Shown: positions 1 through 7,499, counted from the first letter of the stretch. The stretch: DNA of 12,585 nt from Candidatus Coliplasma caballi (GCA_018065365.1 JAGHTH010000103.1:1-12585), one strand, 5' to 3'. Notes: generated from the sequence alone by a model not told the origin. Made by a program: numbers and translations.

Positions 1-113
1 GGATAACCGCCCGCACCGACTTCAAGTTCTTCAATGCCGAGAGATTTCAGATAATCCAGCGTCTCGCCGAGCGGGCGATCGCCAAACAGGACCGTGATCA
101 CACCTAATTTCAT
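1..113 (-). CDS. Sugar phosphate isomerase/epimerase, N-terminal fragment (runs off the left edge)
   Basis: Only the first 37 codons are present. The peptide starts MKLGVITVLFGDRPLGETL and continues through YLKSLGIEELEVGAGGY. The pattern of a first beta strand, a helix and a second 'ELEVGAGGY' strand is typical of the N-terminus of AP_endonuc_2 (xylose-isomerase-like) TIM-barrel sugar isomerases/epimerases, relatives of IolE/IolI. The start is the ATG complementary to 111-113. It is preceded by AAAGGAG with a 7-nt gap. It is the last visible gene of the minus-strand operon, 26 nt after the stop of the Gfo/Idh/MocA dehydrogenase. These two families are very often encoded together and act in series on the same sugar or inositol derivative. 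The catalytic metal ligands lie outside the window, so the substrate cannot be assigned and activity cannot be judged. Confidence 0.75.
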   Translation of the reverse strand, partial: MKLGVITVLFGDRPLGETLDYLKSLGIEELEVGAGGY

Positions 114-139
114 ACCAAAGCTCCTTTTCTATCCGACGA

Positions 140-1228
140 TCAGTCGAAATAGTAGGGTTTCCCGGTCTTCGCGGACTCGTAGATACCGCCGAGGATCCGG
201 CTGACGCAATACGCCTGCTCGGGCAGAACGAACGGATCGGTGTCGTTCAGCACGGCGTTCAGCCAGTTTCTCGCCTCTCTGTCCTCGGGTTTGCCGTTGC
301 CTGCGCCCTCGTAGAACGCGACACCGCCGGCGTTCAGGTCGGGTTTCAGCACATACTGTCTGCCGTTACGGATGCCGTTGATACGAACGCCGTCCAGCAT
401 ATCCGCGCCGCCGTCCGTTCCGCAGAGCGTCGTGATCGCTTCGCGGGTATCCACCATATTCAGCGCCCAGCTCGATTCCAGAACGATGGTCGCGCCGTTT
501 TCCATGACGATAAAGCCGAACGCGGAATCTTCCGTGGTCAGATCGCCGGGCTTCCAATCTCCCCAAGCGTTGCCGGTCGGGAATTTCTCGCCGAGCTTGT
601 GATAGACCGTGCCGACGCAATACTTCGGTTTGTAGTTGTTCATACACCAGAGCGTCAGATCAAGCGCGTGCGTACCGATGTCGATCAGCGGACCGCCGCC
701 CTGTTCGTATTCGTTCATAAACACGCCCCAGGTCGGAACGGCTCTGCGGCGCAGCGCCGTTGCTTTTGCGTAATAGATCTCGCCGAGCGTACCGTCCTCG
801 CACTCTTTTTTGATATACAGCGCGTCGTTTCTCTGGCGATTCTGATAGCCGATCGTCAGTTTTTTGCCGGTGCGTTTTGCCGCATCGACCATCTTTTTCG
901 CTTCTTCGGCGTTGATCGCCATGGGCTTTTCGCACATCACGTGCTTGCCGGCTTCCAGCGCGTCCACGGTAATAAAGCTATGCGAGCGGTTCGGCGTGCA
1001 GACGTGAACCACGTCGATCGTCGGATCGGCGATCAGTTCCTTATAGTCGGTGCAGACCTTGGCGCCCGGAATGCCGTATTCTTTCGCGGCTTTCTGTGCG
1101 CGTTCTTCCACGAGGTCGCAGAAATACACGATCTCCGCCAGGTCGGAACAGGTCTTCAATGCGGGCAGGTGCTTGCCGTTGGCGATACCGCCGCACCCGA
1201 TGATCCCGATTCTCAGTTTTTTGCCCAT
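140..1228 (-). CDS. Gfo/Idh/MocA family NAD(P)-dependent oxidoreductase
   Basis: A 362-aa protein, the usual length for the family. An N-terminal Rossmann fold (about 1-125) shows the dinucleotide motif GIIGCGGIA at residues 8-16, and the hallmark EKP follows at 100-102, where the lysine is a conserved catalytic residue. The C-terminal alpha/beta sheet domain carries GGGPLIDIGTHALDL at 177-191; D183 and H187 sit at the family's catalytic Asp/His positions. Members oxidise or reduce ring hydroxyls of sugars, inositols or nucleotide sugars in the cytosol. The start is fixed by GGAGG eight bases before the ATG. The next gene downstream is a TIM-barrel sugar isomerase/epimerase, a recurrent partner. 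The upstream genes are a small unknown protein and a membrane glycosyltransferase. The substrate is not deducible. The family call is very secure. Confidence 0.93.
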   Translation of the reverse strand: MGKKLRIGIIGCGGIANGKHLPALKTCSDLAEIVYFCDLVEERAQKAAKEYGIPGAKVCTDYKELIADPTIDVVHVCTPNRSHSFITVDALEAGKHVMCEKPMAINAEEAKKMVDAAKRTGKKLTIGYQNRQRNDALYIKKECEDGTLGEIYYAKATALRRRAVPTWGVFMNEYEQGGGPLIDIGTHALDLTLWCMNNYKPKYCVGTVYHKLGEKFPTGNAWGDWKPGDLTTEDSAFGFIVMENGATIVLESSWALNMVDTREAITTLCGTDGGADMLDGVRINGIRNGRQYVLKPDLNAGGVAFYEGAGNGKPEDREARNWLNAVLNDTDPFVLPEQAYCVSRILGGIYESAKTGKPYYFD

Positions 1229-1262
1229 GATGTTTTCCTCCGAATTGCTTTATTTTGTTTTT

Positions 1263-1601
1263 TTAATCTCTGTAATATTTGTAGTACGCCAGAATCGTGC
1301 GTTCCTTGCCCGTGATCTCGTCGATCCCGGTCAGCGTCGCGCCCTCCAGCGAGAGAAATTCCCACGCGTGCAGGTCTTCCGTCGGCGTGCAGAACAGCGT
1401 CTTTTCGCCGCTGATCACGCAGAATTTGCCCTCGAAATTCGACAGCACACCGCCTTTGGCGATCACGGTGTCGGTGCCGTTCGCGTCGCGTTCGAGGATA
1501 TAGCGCAAGCTTCTGCCGTCCAGCTTTTCCGCCATCCAGCGACGGAATTCCGGGCTGTCGGTATTCTTGGGCGGCTTGTCTTTCTTTTTAAGACCGAACA
1601 T
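1263..1601 (-). CDS. Small conserved-looking hypothetical protein, 112 aa
   Basis: The protein begins MFGLKKKDKPPKNTDSPEF and ends with an aromatic/charged tail, LAYYKYYRD. A basic N-terminal tail is followed by a region alternating short beta-like segments (LRYILERD, TVIAKGG, KFCVISG, KTLFCTP) and turns. No signal peptide or membrane segment is seen, so it is probably cytosolic. I do not recognise a named family. The start overlaps the last 14 bp of the glycosyltransferase gene upstream. An AAAGGA about 11 bases before the ATG lies inside that gene, so translation is probably coupled. A longer reading starting near 1742 would run inside the glycosyltransferase gene and is rejected. Its position between a GT2 enzyme and a sugar dehydrogenase suggests a role in the same pathway, but this is only context. 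Confidence 0.72.
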   Translation of the reverse strand: MFGLKKKDKPPKNTDSPEFRRWMAEKLDGRSLRYILERDANGTDTVIAKGGVLSNFEGKFCVISGEKTLFCTPTEDLHAWEFLSLEGATLTGIDEITGKERTILAYYKYYRD

Positions 1602-2577
1602 CGCTTTCGTTTTCCTTTCTTTCGGGAAGATCTTTCTCGGTTTCCGCGGCGAGATACAGCGGACGTTTCTTGCTTTCCAGATAGGTCTTCGACAGATACA
1701 CGCCGAGAATGCCGATCGAAAATTCCAGCGCGCCGCCGACAAACAGGATCACGCACATCGTGGAAGCCCAACCGAACGCCGCCGTGGCGCCGAGCAGATT
1801 CCGCACGATGACGATGATGATGCCGATAAAAGCGAGCAGGCAGAGCAATAGTCCCATGATCGAAGCGAACGCCAGCGGTGCCGTCGAAAACGCGACGATA
1901 CATTCCACCGAATACTTGAACAGTTTCCAGAACGAGAACTTGGTCTTTCCGGCGCTGCGCTCGATATTCTCGTAGGCGATCCATTCGGTGCGGAAGCCCA
2001 CCCACTCGAAAATGCCTTTGGAAAAACGGTTGTATTCGCAGAGCGAGAGGATCGCGTCCGCCATTCTGCGCGTCATCAGGCGGTAATCCCGCGCGGCAGG
2101 CACCAGACGGACGTCGGAAATGCGATTGATGAATTTATAGAACACGTTTGCGAAGAAGCTGCGGATCGGCGGTTCTCCTTTGCGGGAAGAACGCCGCGTT
2201 CCGACGCTGTCGCATCCCTTTTCTTTGAGAATGCACATCATTTCGGGCAAAAGCGTCGGCGGATCCTGCAAGTCCGCGTCCATATACACGACGTAATCGC
2301 CGGTCGATTCTTTCAACGCGGCGTACATTCCGGCCTCTTTTCCGAAATTGCGGGAAAAGGAAACGTAGCGGAATCTCCCGTCCACTTTTGCCGCCTCGCG
2401 CAATAGTCCGAGCGTTCCGTCTTTGGAGCCGTCGTCGATGAAAATGACCTCGAAGTCATAGTCCGACATTGCCGCCATGACTTTACGGATTTCCGCAAAA
2501 AACAAAGGCAATGCTTCTTCCTCATTGTAGCAAGGCACCATGACGCTGATGCGCTCGCGTTTTTCGTTTTCCGGCAT
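1588..2577 (-). CDS. GT2 family glycosyltransferase, DPM1/GtrB-like, with two C-terminal membrane helices
   Basis: A 329-aa protein. The GT-A domain occupies about 1-225: PCYNEEEALP at 15-24, DDGSKDGT at 48-55, RNFGKEAGMYAAL at 76-88, and the metal/nucleotide-sugar DxD motif D100-A-D102 followed by LQDPP. Two strongly hydrophobic segments (about 231-258 and 265-294) and a short charged tail follow. This layout matches enzymes such as GtrB, ArnC and bacterial DPM1 homologues. They move a sugar from a nucleotide donor to undecaprenyl phosphate on the cytoplasmic face of the membrane, for later glycan or cell-wall modification. No flippase (GtrA-like) gene is visible nearby. AGGAG lies about 12 bases before the ATG, and the gene is first behind the promoter at 2620-2648. 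The donor sugar is unknown. Confidence 0.92.
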   Translation of the reverse strand: MPENEKRERISVMVPCYNEEEALPLFFAEIRKVMAAMSDYDFEVIFIDDGSKDGTLGLLREAAKVDGRFRYVSFSRNFGKEAGMYAALKESTGDYVVYMDADLQDPPTLLPEMMCILKEKGCDSVGTRRSSRKGEPPIRSFFANVFYKFINRISDVRLVPAARDYRLMTRRMADAILSLCEYNRFSKGIFEWVGFRTEWIAYENIERSAGKTKFSFWKLFKYSVECIVAFSTAPLAFASIMGLLLCLLAFIGIIIVIVRNLLGATAAFGWASTMCVILFVGGALEFSIGILGVYLSKTYLESKKRPLYLAAETEKDLPERKENESDVRS

Positions 2578-2610
2578 GGCAGTTCCGTACTCCTCTCAAA
2601 CCGACTCTTT

Positions 2611-2623
2611 CTATGTTTCATAG
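2611..2623. promoter_or_regulatory. Short dyad at the minus-strand transcription start (possible operator)
   Basis: CTATG-TTT-CATAG is a perfect 5-bp inverted repeat with a 3-bp centre. It overlaps the -10 box and predicted start site of the glycosyltransferase operon promoter. The half-site TTTCATAG occurs again in the same orientation at 2664-2671, between the two divergent promoters. A repressor site is possible, but a dyad this short also arises by chance, so confidence is low. Confidence 0.25.
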
Positions 2624-2648
2624 TACCATATCGCGCTTTTTTTGTCAA
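2620..2648 (-). promoter_or_regulatory. Sigma-A-type promoter of the glycosyltransferase operon
   Basis: On the minus strand a perfect -35 TTGACA (complement of 2643-2648) is followed by exactly 17 bp and the -10 TACTAT (complement of 2620-2625). The start site would fall near 2613, giving a leader of about 36 nt before the ATG at 2577. No other good promoter is seen ahead of the four minus-strand genes, which are separated by short gaps or overlap. Confidence 0.85.
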
Positions 2649-2689
2649 GGTTTTCCCGTCATTTTTCATAGAGAAACTGTCCGAAACGA

Positions 2690-2718
2690 TTGACAAAAAT
2701 AAGAGGATGTGATAAAAT
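2690..2718 (+). promoter_or_regulatory. Sigma-A-type promoter of the murQ operon (extended -10)
   Basis: A perfect TTGACA (2690-2695), a 17-bp spacer and TAAAAT (2713-2718) preceded by TGA, giving an extended -10 (TGn). The start site is expected near 2725, leaving a leader of roughly 57 nt before murQ. It is divergent from the promoter at 2620-2648, with the two -35 boxes about 41 bp apart. GAAAC occurs twice just upstream (2673 and 2683), one helical turn apart; this could be an activator site or chance. Confidence 0.85.
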
Positions 2719-2732
2719 GAAAAAAGGTAAGA

Positions 2733-2746
2733 GTGTCCGGCGACAC
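2733..2746 (+). promoter_or_regulatory. Small hairpin in the murQ leader
   Basis: GTGTC-CGGC-GACAC forms a perfect 5-bp stem with a 4-nt loop about 10 nt into the predicted transcript. It lies well before the AAAAGGAG of murQ and does not cover it. It may stabilise the 5' end or serve as a protein site. No known riboswitch was recognised. Confidence 0.3.
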
Positions 2747-2781
2747 ATTTGCGGAAAACCGGGCGGAAAAGGAGTTTTGCA

Positions 2782-3621
2782 ATGACAGATTTCAGTACGC
2801 TGGCGACCGAGAGCAGAAACGCCTCGACCGAGCAGATCGACAAGATGAGCGCGATCGAGATCGCGAAATGTATCAACGAAGAAGACAAGACGGTGGCGTT
2901 CGCCGTGGAAAAATGCCTGCCAGAAATCGCGACCGGCATTGAATGGATGGCGGAGTCGCTTTATGCAGGTGGCCGCGTGTTCTATTGCGGCGCGGGAACT
3001 TCGGGACGGCTCGGCGTCGTGGACGCTTCGGAGATCCCTCCCACCTACGGATTGAAAGACCGCGTGATCGGTCTGATGGCAGGCGGCTATTCCGCGATCA
3101 TTACCCCGTCGGAAGACGCCGAGGACGATTTTGACAGCATCGCGTCGGTCATGCGGGTACAGTACGGTTACGGAAAGAACGACATTCTCGTCGCGATCTC
3201 CGCCAGCGGATCGGCAAACTGCGTCAAGGGCGCGCTCAAAGCCGCGCGCGACGCGGGCAGCAAAACGATCTGCATTTCCTGCAACAAAAACAGCGACCTG
3301 ATTCCCCTCTCCGACCTCGCTATTATCGCGGAAGTCGGCCCCGAGGTCATCAACGGCTCCACCCGTATGAAAGCGGGAACGGCACAGAAGATGATCCTCA
3401 ATATGCTCTCGACCGGCGCGATGGTGCGTTACGGCAGAGTCAGAGGCAACTTTATGGCGTACATGATCCCCTCAAACAAAAAGCTCGTCGCGCGCGCGAT
3501 CCGTATGATCTGTCAGAAGACCGGATGCACCCCCGAGATCGCGGAAATCGCGCTGAAAAAAGCGAACATCGTCATTGCCGACGCCATGGATATGGTTGAG
3601 GCGGGCAAAATTACGAAATAA
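2782..3621 (+). CDS. murQ: N-acetylmuramic acid 6-phosphate etherase
   Basis: A 279-aa SIS-fold enzyme that cleaves the lactyl ether of MurNAc-6-phosphate to GlcNAc-6-phosphate and D-lactate, in cytosolic salvage of peptidoglycan amino sugars. Diagnostic segments are CGAGTSGRLGVVDASEIPPT at residues 69-88, holding E84 at the position of the known catalytic glutamate region; EDAEDD at 111-116, with a second conserved acidic cluster; the SIS-type AISASGSANCV at 138-148; and VGPEVINGSTRMKAGTAQKM at 185-204. It is slightly shorter than the roughly 298 aa of the E. coli protein, mainly at the C-terminus. AAAAGGAG ends seven bases before the chosen ATG; an upstream TTG in frame at 2749 has no Shine-Dalgarno. 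It is the first gene of an operon with two secreted dockerin proteins. No murP, murR or amidase gene is visible, so the source of its substrate is outside the window. Confidence 0.95.
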   Translation: MTDFSTLATESRNASTEQIDKMSAIEIAKCINEEDKTVAFAVEKCLPEIATGIEWMAESLYAGGRVFYCGAGTSGRLGVVDASEIPPTYGLKDRVIGLMAGGYSAIITPSEDAEDDFDSIASVMRVQYGYGKNDILVAISASGSANCVKGALKAARDAGSKTICISCNKNSDLIPLSDLAIIAEVGPEVINGSTRMKAGTAQKMILNMLSTGAMVRYGRVRGNFMAYMIPSNKKLVARAIRMICQKTGCTPEIAEIALKKANIVIADAMDMVEAGKITK

Positions 3622-3653
3622 TATAGTGTCAAGAAAATAAAAGGAGATCCGTT

Positions 3654-6600
3654 ATGAAAGCAAAGCGCATTCTCGCAGCCGTTCTGCTGCTCGCTCTGAT
3701 GGCGACGGCGTTTACGGCGATCCCCGCACAAGCGACATCCGTTCCCGAGATCGTAACGATCGCGGCATCCAACCCCGTCATTCTCGCGGACGCGGGCGAA
3801 ACGATCAATCTTTCGCTGTACGCCGTAGAGTTCGGAGGCGTTGCCGCCTCGACGATCGACTGGTCCGACGGCGAAAAAGCGATCACCACGTTCACACCCG
3901 CAGCAAAGGGCGTTACCAAGCTGATCGCAAGTTCGAAGGGCGAAAACAAGGATATATTCGTCGTTGCGAAAGCCCCCGCGGAAACCGAATACGTTCTGTA
4001 CGAGAACGACTTTTCGAGCGGCTCGTGGGCTGACCTCGAAAAAGAGGGCTGGAAGAACGTAACGGGCGGAACGATTACCGTTTCGGACGGCGCACTGCAC
4101 ATCGACGCCATCAAAGCCAAGGCGATCGAGATCCAGCAGACATTGCTTCCCGATTGGTTCAACAGCTTCGGCGACTACACGATCACCGCGAAAGTCACCG
4201 AAACGGACGTAAAAGACACTTCCAGATGGTGTTCGATCATCTATCGCTGCGGCGAAAAGTACACCTCCTCCGGAAAGCGCTATTATCCGTTCTATCATAT
4301 GTGCGTCCGCGCAAACACCACTTCCTCCACGATCGAGTTTGCGGAGCGTACAAGTTCGGACGGCTGGAACGTCATTACCAATAAATCTTACACGCTCAAC
4401 ATGACGCAGCCCGGCGTTTACCACGAACTCACCGTCAAGGCGTTCAAGAACACCGTGCAGTATCTGCTCGACGGCGAGCAGGTGTTCTACACCGACACCG
4501 CCACGGCACACGCGACCGGCGCCATCGGCTTCGGTACCAACTACGGTATCATGAATATTGATTCCGTCAAAGTAACCGTGCAGGCGGAAAAACCGATTCG
4601 TCCCACGGTCAAGCCGGAACTGGTCAACACCTCTCTCAACCGTACCGAAAGCAACGTTGCGAACTACGTTTCCAACCACGCGTTCACGACTCCCGAAGCG
4701 CTGGATGAAGTGCTCGGGGCAAGCGTGCTTCCCGCAGGTGCGGTCATTGACCTGTACGGCAAGACCGTTACGGCAACGCAGCTCGGCGAAATGCTGACCA
4801 AGTGCGCCGAGAAGAACGTGATCGCCGAGTTCTGTTTCGACAAGACCGCACAGGTCGATCTGCTCGCGACGGCACTCGATTCCACCAAAGTTCCCGAAGC
4901 GGTCGTCATTTCCGTCGATCCCGCCGTCGTCAAAGCGGCGAGAAACAAGAAAAAGACGGTCATCCGCGCTCTCCTCGATTACACCGCGGAAACAAGCGCG
5001 AGAGACGTTTACGCACTGTACGAGAAAGCAGCCGGCGCATACGCGCAGGGTGTTCTGCTTCCCTACGGGCTGGCGACCAAAGAAACCGTCGCGGCGTTCC
5101 AGATCTACGAGCTGGCGGTCTGGGCTTGCGGCACCGGCATTTCTTCCGATGAATCTGCCGCTTGGCTGATCGCTTCCGGCGCGAACGCGGTCGTTTCCGA
5201 CAATCCCGCGCTGATCGCCGAAGTACAGACGACGGTGTTTTCCAAAAAGAATTCGATTACCCGCACACCCGTCTGGACGGCGCACAGAGGTTATTTCGCG
5301 TCCGTGCCCGAGAACTCCATGGCGGCGTTCAAAGCCGGTTATGAAAACGGCGCAGACCAGCTGGAATGCGACATTCATCTGACCTCCGACGGCGTTCTGG
5401 TCATCTGCCACGACGGCACGATCGACCGCACGTTCAACGGTACCGGTTCCATCGCGAATATGACCTACGAGCAGCTGCTCAAATACCGTTTGAAAAATTC
5501 TTCCGGAAAAGTCACGGACGAGGTCATCCCGACCTTTGAACAACTCCTGCAATACTGCAAGGACAAAGACGTGAAGATCCTGTGCGAACTGAAATCCTCG
5601 CAGGCGAAGCTCGCGCCCGACGCAATCGCGATGATCAAGCGGTACGGCATGGAAGATCAGGTCATGTTCATCAGTTTTTCGGAAACGCAGCTGACCAAAG
5701 CAAAGCAGTACCTCAACGTTTCGACCGGCGACCTCAACGGCACGGCGGGCGGCGGCGACGCTTCCGAGATCGAAGCGATCCTCAATTCCTACAAGGAATG
5801 CCAGACGCGTGCGCTGTCCTACCATTCGACGCTGGCTCTGAATTACTCCGGCATCACGCCCGAATTCATCCGCGACGCGAACGACCGCGGTCTGACGATC
5901 TGGAGCTGGACTTACTCCTCCTCCACCGTTTCGCAGGTCTGCACCAACTTCTTGAGCGGTATGAACGGCATGACCACCAACGGCATCACGACGCTCAAGA
6001 ACACCGTCAAGAAGATTACCGCGCCGAAAACGATCTACGTGGAAAACGGAAAGACGGCTTCCTATAAATTGACAAGCACCACCTACGGCAGAGTTACAAC
6101 AGACGTTACCAAGAACGCCGAACTCATCGTTCTGGATAACCACGGCGTAGTCGAGTTCGGAAAAGACGGCACCGTCAAGGGTCTGCAGGACGGCGGACAA
6201 GCGACCTTTATGCTGTCCTACACCACCAAGCTTCCGAACAGCACCGAATACACGCTTTACACCCAGCCGATTACCGTTGTGGTCGGCGAGATCCCCACGC
6301 TGCTGCTTCAGGACACCTCCTCCTATGAACTGGAAGGCGATCTCGTTACCAATGTTCCCGAAAAGACAGCCAAAGCAGACTTCCTTTCCAACTTCGCCGG
6401 CAGCGAGTCGATCAAGCTCTACGACGAATCCGGCAAAGAGATCACCTCCGACAAGGCGTTGATCGGAACGGGGACGAAAGTCGTTTACGGCAGCATTGAA
6501 GCGACCGTGATCGTAAAAGGCGACGTCAACGGCGACGGCGCAGTCGATGCGTTCGACTATCAGATGCTCAAGTGCTGCGTGTTGAAAACGCTCGAATTCA

Positions 6601-6710
6601 ACGAACTGCAGCAGAAAGCATGCAATGTCAACGACGACACCTCCATTGATGCGTTTGACTACCAGATCGTCAAGGCGCACGTTCTCGGTAACTACAATCT
6701 TTACGAATAA
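3654..6710 (+). CDS. Secreted multidomain glycerophosphodiester phosphodiesterase with C-terminal dockerin
   Basis: A 1018-aa secreted protein. Signal peptide about 1-27 (cleavage after AQA); Ig-like region about 30-105; concanavalin/LamG-like jelly roll about 112-310; an incomplete GDPD-like barrel about 320-528 lacking the active-site motifs; an intact GDPD barrel about 538-785; Ig-like region about 787-880; a short beta domain; dockerin 955-1018. In the intact barrel I see H544-R545-G, P552-E553-N554, E571 and D573, H586-D587, E645 and K647, and the IWSWT strand at 749-753. These match the metal and acid/base residues of the family, so it should hydrolyse glycerophosphodiesters (deacylated phospholipids or glycerol-phosphate teichoic acid) outside the cell. 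Dockerin loop 1 has D957, N959, D961, D968; loop 2 has N991, N993, D995, D1002. AAAGGAG precedes the ATG. It starts 32 nt after murQ and ends 12 nt before the cohesin gene. Confidence 0.92.
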   Translation: MKAKRILAAVLLLALMATAFTAIPAQATSVPEIVTIAASNPVILADAGETINLSLYAVEFGGVAASTIDWSDGEKAITTFTPAAKGVTKLIASSKGENKDIFVVAKAPAETEYVLYENDFSSGSWADLEKEGWKNVTGGTITVSDGALHIDAIKAKAIEIQQTLLPDWFNSFGDYTITAKVTETDVKDTSRWCSIIYRCGEKYTSSGKRYYPFYHMCVRANTTSSTIEFAERTSSDGWNVITNKSYTLNMTQPGVYHELTVKAFKNTVQYLLDGEQVFYTDTATAHATGAIGFGTNYGIMNIDSVKVTVQAEKPIRPTVKPELVNTSLNRTESNVANYVSNHAFTTPEALDEVLGASVLPAGAVIDLYGKTVTATQLGEMLTKCAEKNVIAEFCFDKTAQVDLLATALDSTKVPEAVVISVDPAVVKAARNKKKTVIRALLDYTAETSARDVYALYEKAAGAYAQGVLLPYGLATKETVAAFQIYELAVWACGTGISSDESAAWLIASGANAVVSDNPALIAEVQTTVFSKKNSITRTPVWTAHRGYFASVPENSMAAFKAGYENGADQLECDIHLTSDGVLVICHDGTIDRTFNGTGSIANMTYEQLLKYRLKNSSGKVTDEVIPTFEQLLQYCKDKDVKILCELKSSQAKLAPDAIAMIKRYGMEDQVMFISFSETQLTKAKQYLNVSTGDLNGTAGGGDASEIEAILNSYKECQTRALSYHSTLALNYSGITPEFIRDANDRGLTIWSWTYSSSTVSQVCTNFLSGMNGMTTNGITTLKNTVKKITAPKTIYVENGKTASYKLTSTTYGRVTTDVTKNAELIVLDNHGVVEFGKDGTVKGLQDGGQATFMLSYTTKLPNSTEYTLYTQPITVVVGEIPTLLLQDTSSYELEGDLVTNVPEKTAKADFLSNFAGSESIKLYDESGKEITSDKALIGTGTKVVYGSIEATVIVKGDVNGDGAVDAFDYQMLKCCVLKTLEFNELQQKACNVNDDTSIDAFDYQIVKAHVLGNYNLYE

Positions 6711-6722
6711 AGGAAACGCAGT

Positions 6723-7499
6723 ATGAAAAACCTCATTGCATTGATTTTGACCGCCGTTCTGTTGCTTTCGGCAACGGTATGCGGTGTTTCGGCGGCGAGC
6801 GGGCAGACCGCTCCCCAACTCAAAGTGAAAAGCACTTCCATTTCCTACACCGGCAAAACGTCCGACACGTTCGGAGTCGCGGTCGGGTTGACGCTCGGCG
6901 GCAGCCATTCGGGATTCTCGACCTACGTGATGACGGTTACCTGGGATCCCGCCGCGTTGCAGCTGGTAACGGACGGAACGGAAGACGGATGCTGGTTCTC
7001 CGACCATTTCGGTATGGGACTTACCATGATCGAGGACACCGGACATTCCGTCAACCTTACCCGCGTATCGTCCGGTTCGCTGACCGTTGCGTCCGGAAGC
7101 GCTTCCAACCGTAAAAAGACCACGGGAACGTTGTTCGTGCTGGCGTTCCGCCCGCTGAACAAGAACGCTGATCTGACCTCCGTAACGGTTTCGTTCGGAT
7201 CCCCCACCGTCGCTTCCAAAGACGCGCTGTCGTCCGAAAAGGGCGCGATCACCGGAATGGAAAGCGAAGCGTTCCTCTGTCTTTCCCTGAACGGCGGCAG
7301 CAAGCTTCCGAAAGGCGACGTGAACAGCAGCGGCAGTGTCGAGGCATTCGACTACCAGATGCTAAAAGCGTCCGTGCTGGGCTCCTACAAGCTCTCCCCC
7401 GTGGAGAAAGCACACGCCGACGTCAACGAAGATCTTGCGATCGACGCGTTCGACTATATGATGGTCAAATCGATCGTTCTCGGAACGCTGAAATACTAA
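6723..7499 (+). CDS. Secreted cohesin-like domain protein with C-terminal dockerin
   Basis: A 258-aa protein. Signal peptide about 1-24 (cleavage near VSA/AS). A beta-rich module of about 150 residues (30-190) has cohesin-like signatures: a central 'STYVMTVTWDPAALQLV' strand pair at 66-82, glycine-rich turns, and the late 'TGTLFVLAFRPL' strand at 134-145. A short linker leads to a dockerin (about 197-258) with two F-hand repeats. Loop 1 has D199, N201, S203, D210, so the usual Asp at position 5 is Ser; loop 2 is D233, N235, D237, D244. A protein with one cohesin and one dockerin fits an adaptor or mini-scaffoldin linking a dockerin enzyme to another cohesin. The SD TAAAGGA overlaps the upstream stop codon, and the gene follows the GDPD gene by 12 nt. 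The cohesin call rests on pattern recognition; a general carbohydrate-binding or Ig-like module is the alternative. Confidence 0.82.
   Translation: MKNLIALILTAVLLLSATVCGVSAASGQTAPQLKVKSTSISYTGKTSDTFGVAVGLTLGGSHSGFSTYVMTVTWDPAALQLVTDGTEDGCWFSDHFGMGLTMIEDTGHSVNLTRVSSGSLTVASGSASNRKKTTGTLFVLAFRPLNKNADLTSVTVSFGSPTVASKDALSSEKGAITGMESEAFLCLSLNGGSKLPKGDVNSSGSVEAFDYQMLKASVLGSYKLSPVEKAHADVNEDLAIDAFDYMMVKSIVLGTLKY

Noticed and set aside
1602..1742. N-terminal extension of the 112-aa protein
   Set aside because: It would run inside the glycosyltransferase gene out of frame with it. The extension is Arg-rich and the MFGLKKK start has an upstream AAAGGA.
599..1811. Overlapping plus-strand frames over the dehydrogenase and the small gene
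   Set aside because: They are shadows of the minus-strand Gfo/Idh/MocA and neighbouring genes, with Arg-rich compositions and no start signals.
2749..2781. Upstream TTG start for murQ
   Set aside because: It has no Shine-Dalgarno, whereas the ATG at 2782 has AAAAGGAG at ideal spacing and gives a normal MurQ N-terminus.
6723..6794. Lipobox in the cohesin protein signal peptide around C20
   Set aside because: Residues 17-20 read ATVC, with Val just before the Cys instead of Gly, Ala or Ser. An ordinary signal peptidase site (VSA) follows.
3513..7046. Very long minus-strand open frame of 1177 codons antisense to the GDPD-dockerin gene
   Set aside because: It mirrors the codon bias of the real gene, with an Arg/Val/Gly-rich low-information product, no ribosome site and no family resemblance. 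The plus strand has a signal peptide, catalytic motifs and a dockerin.
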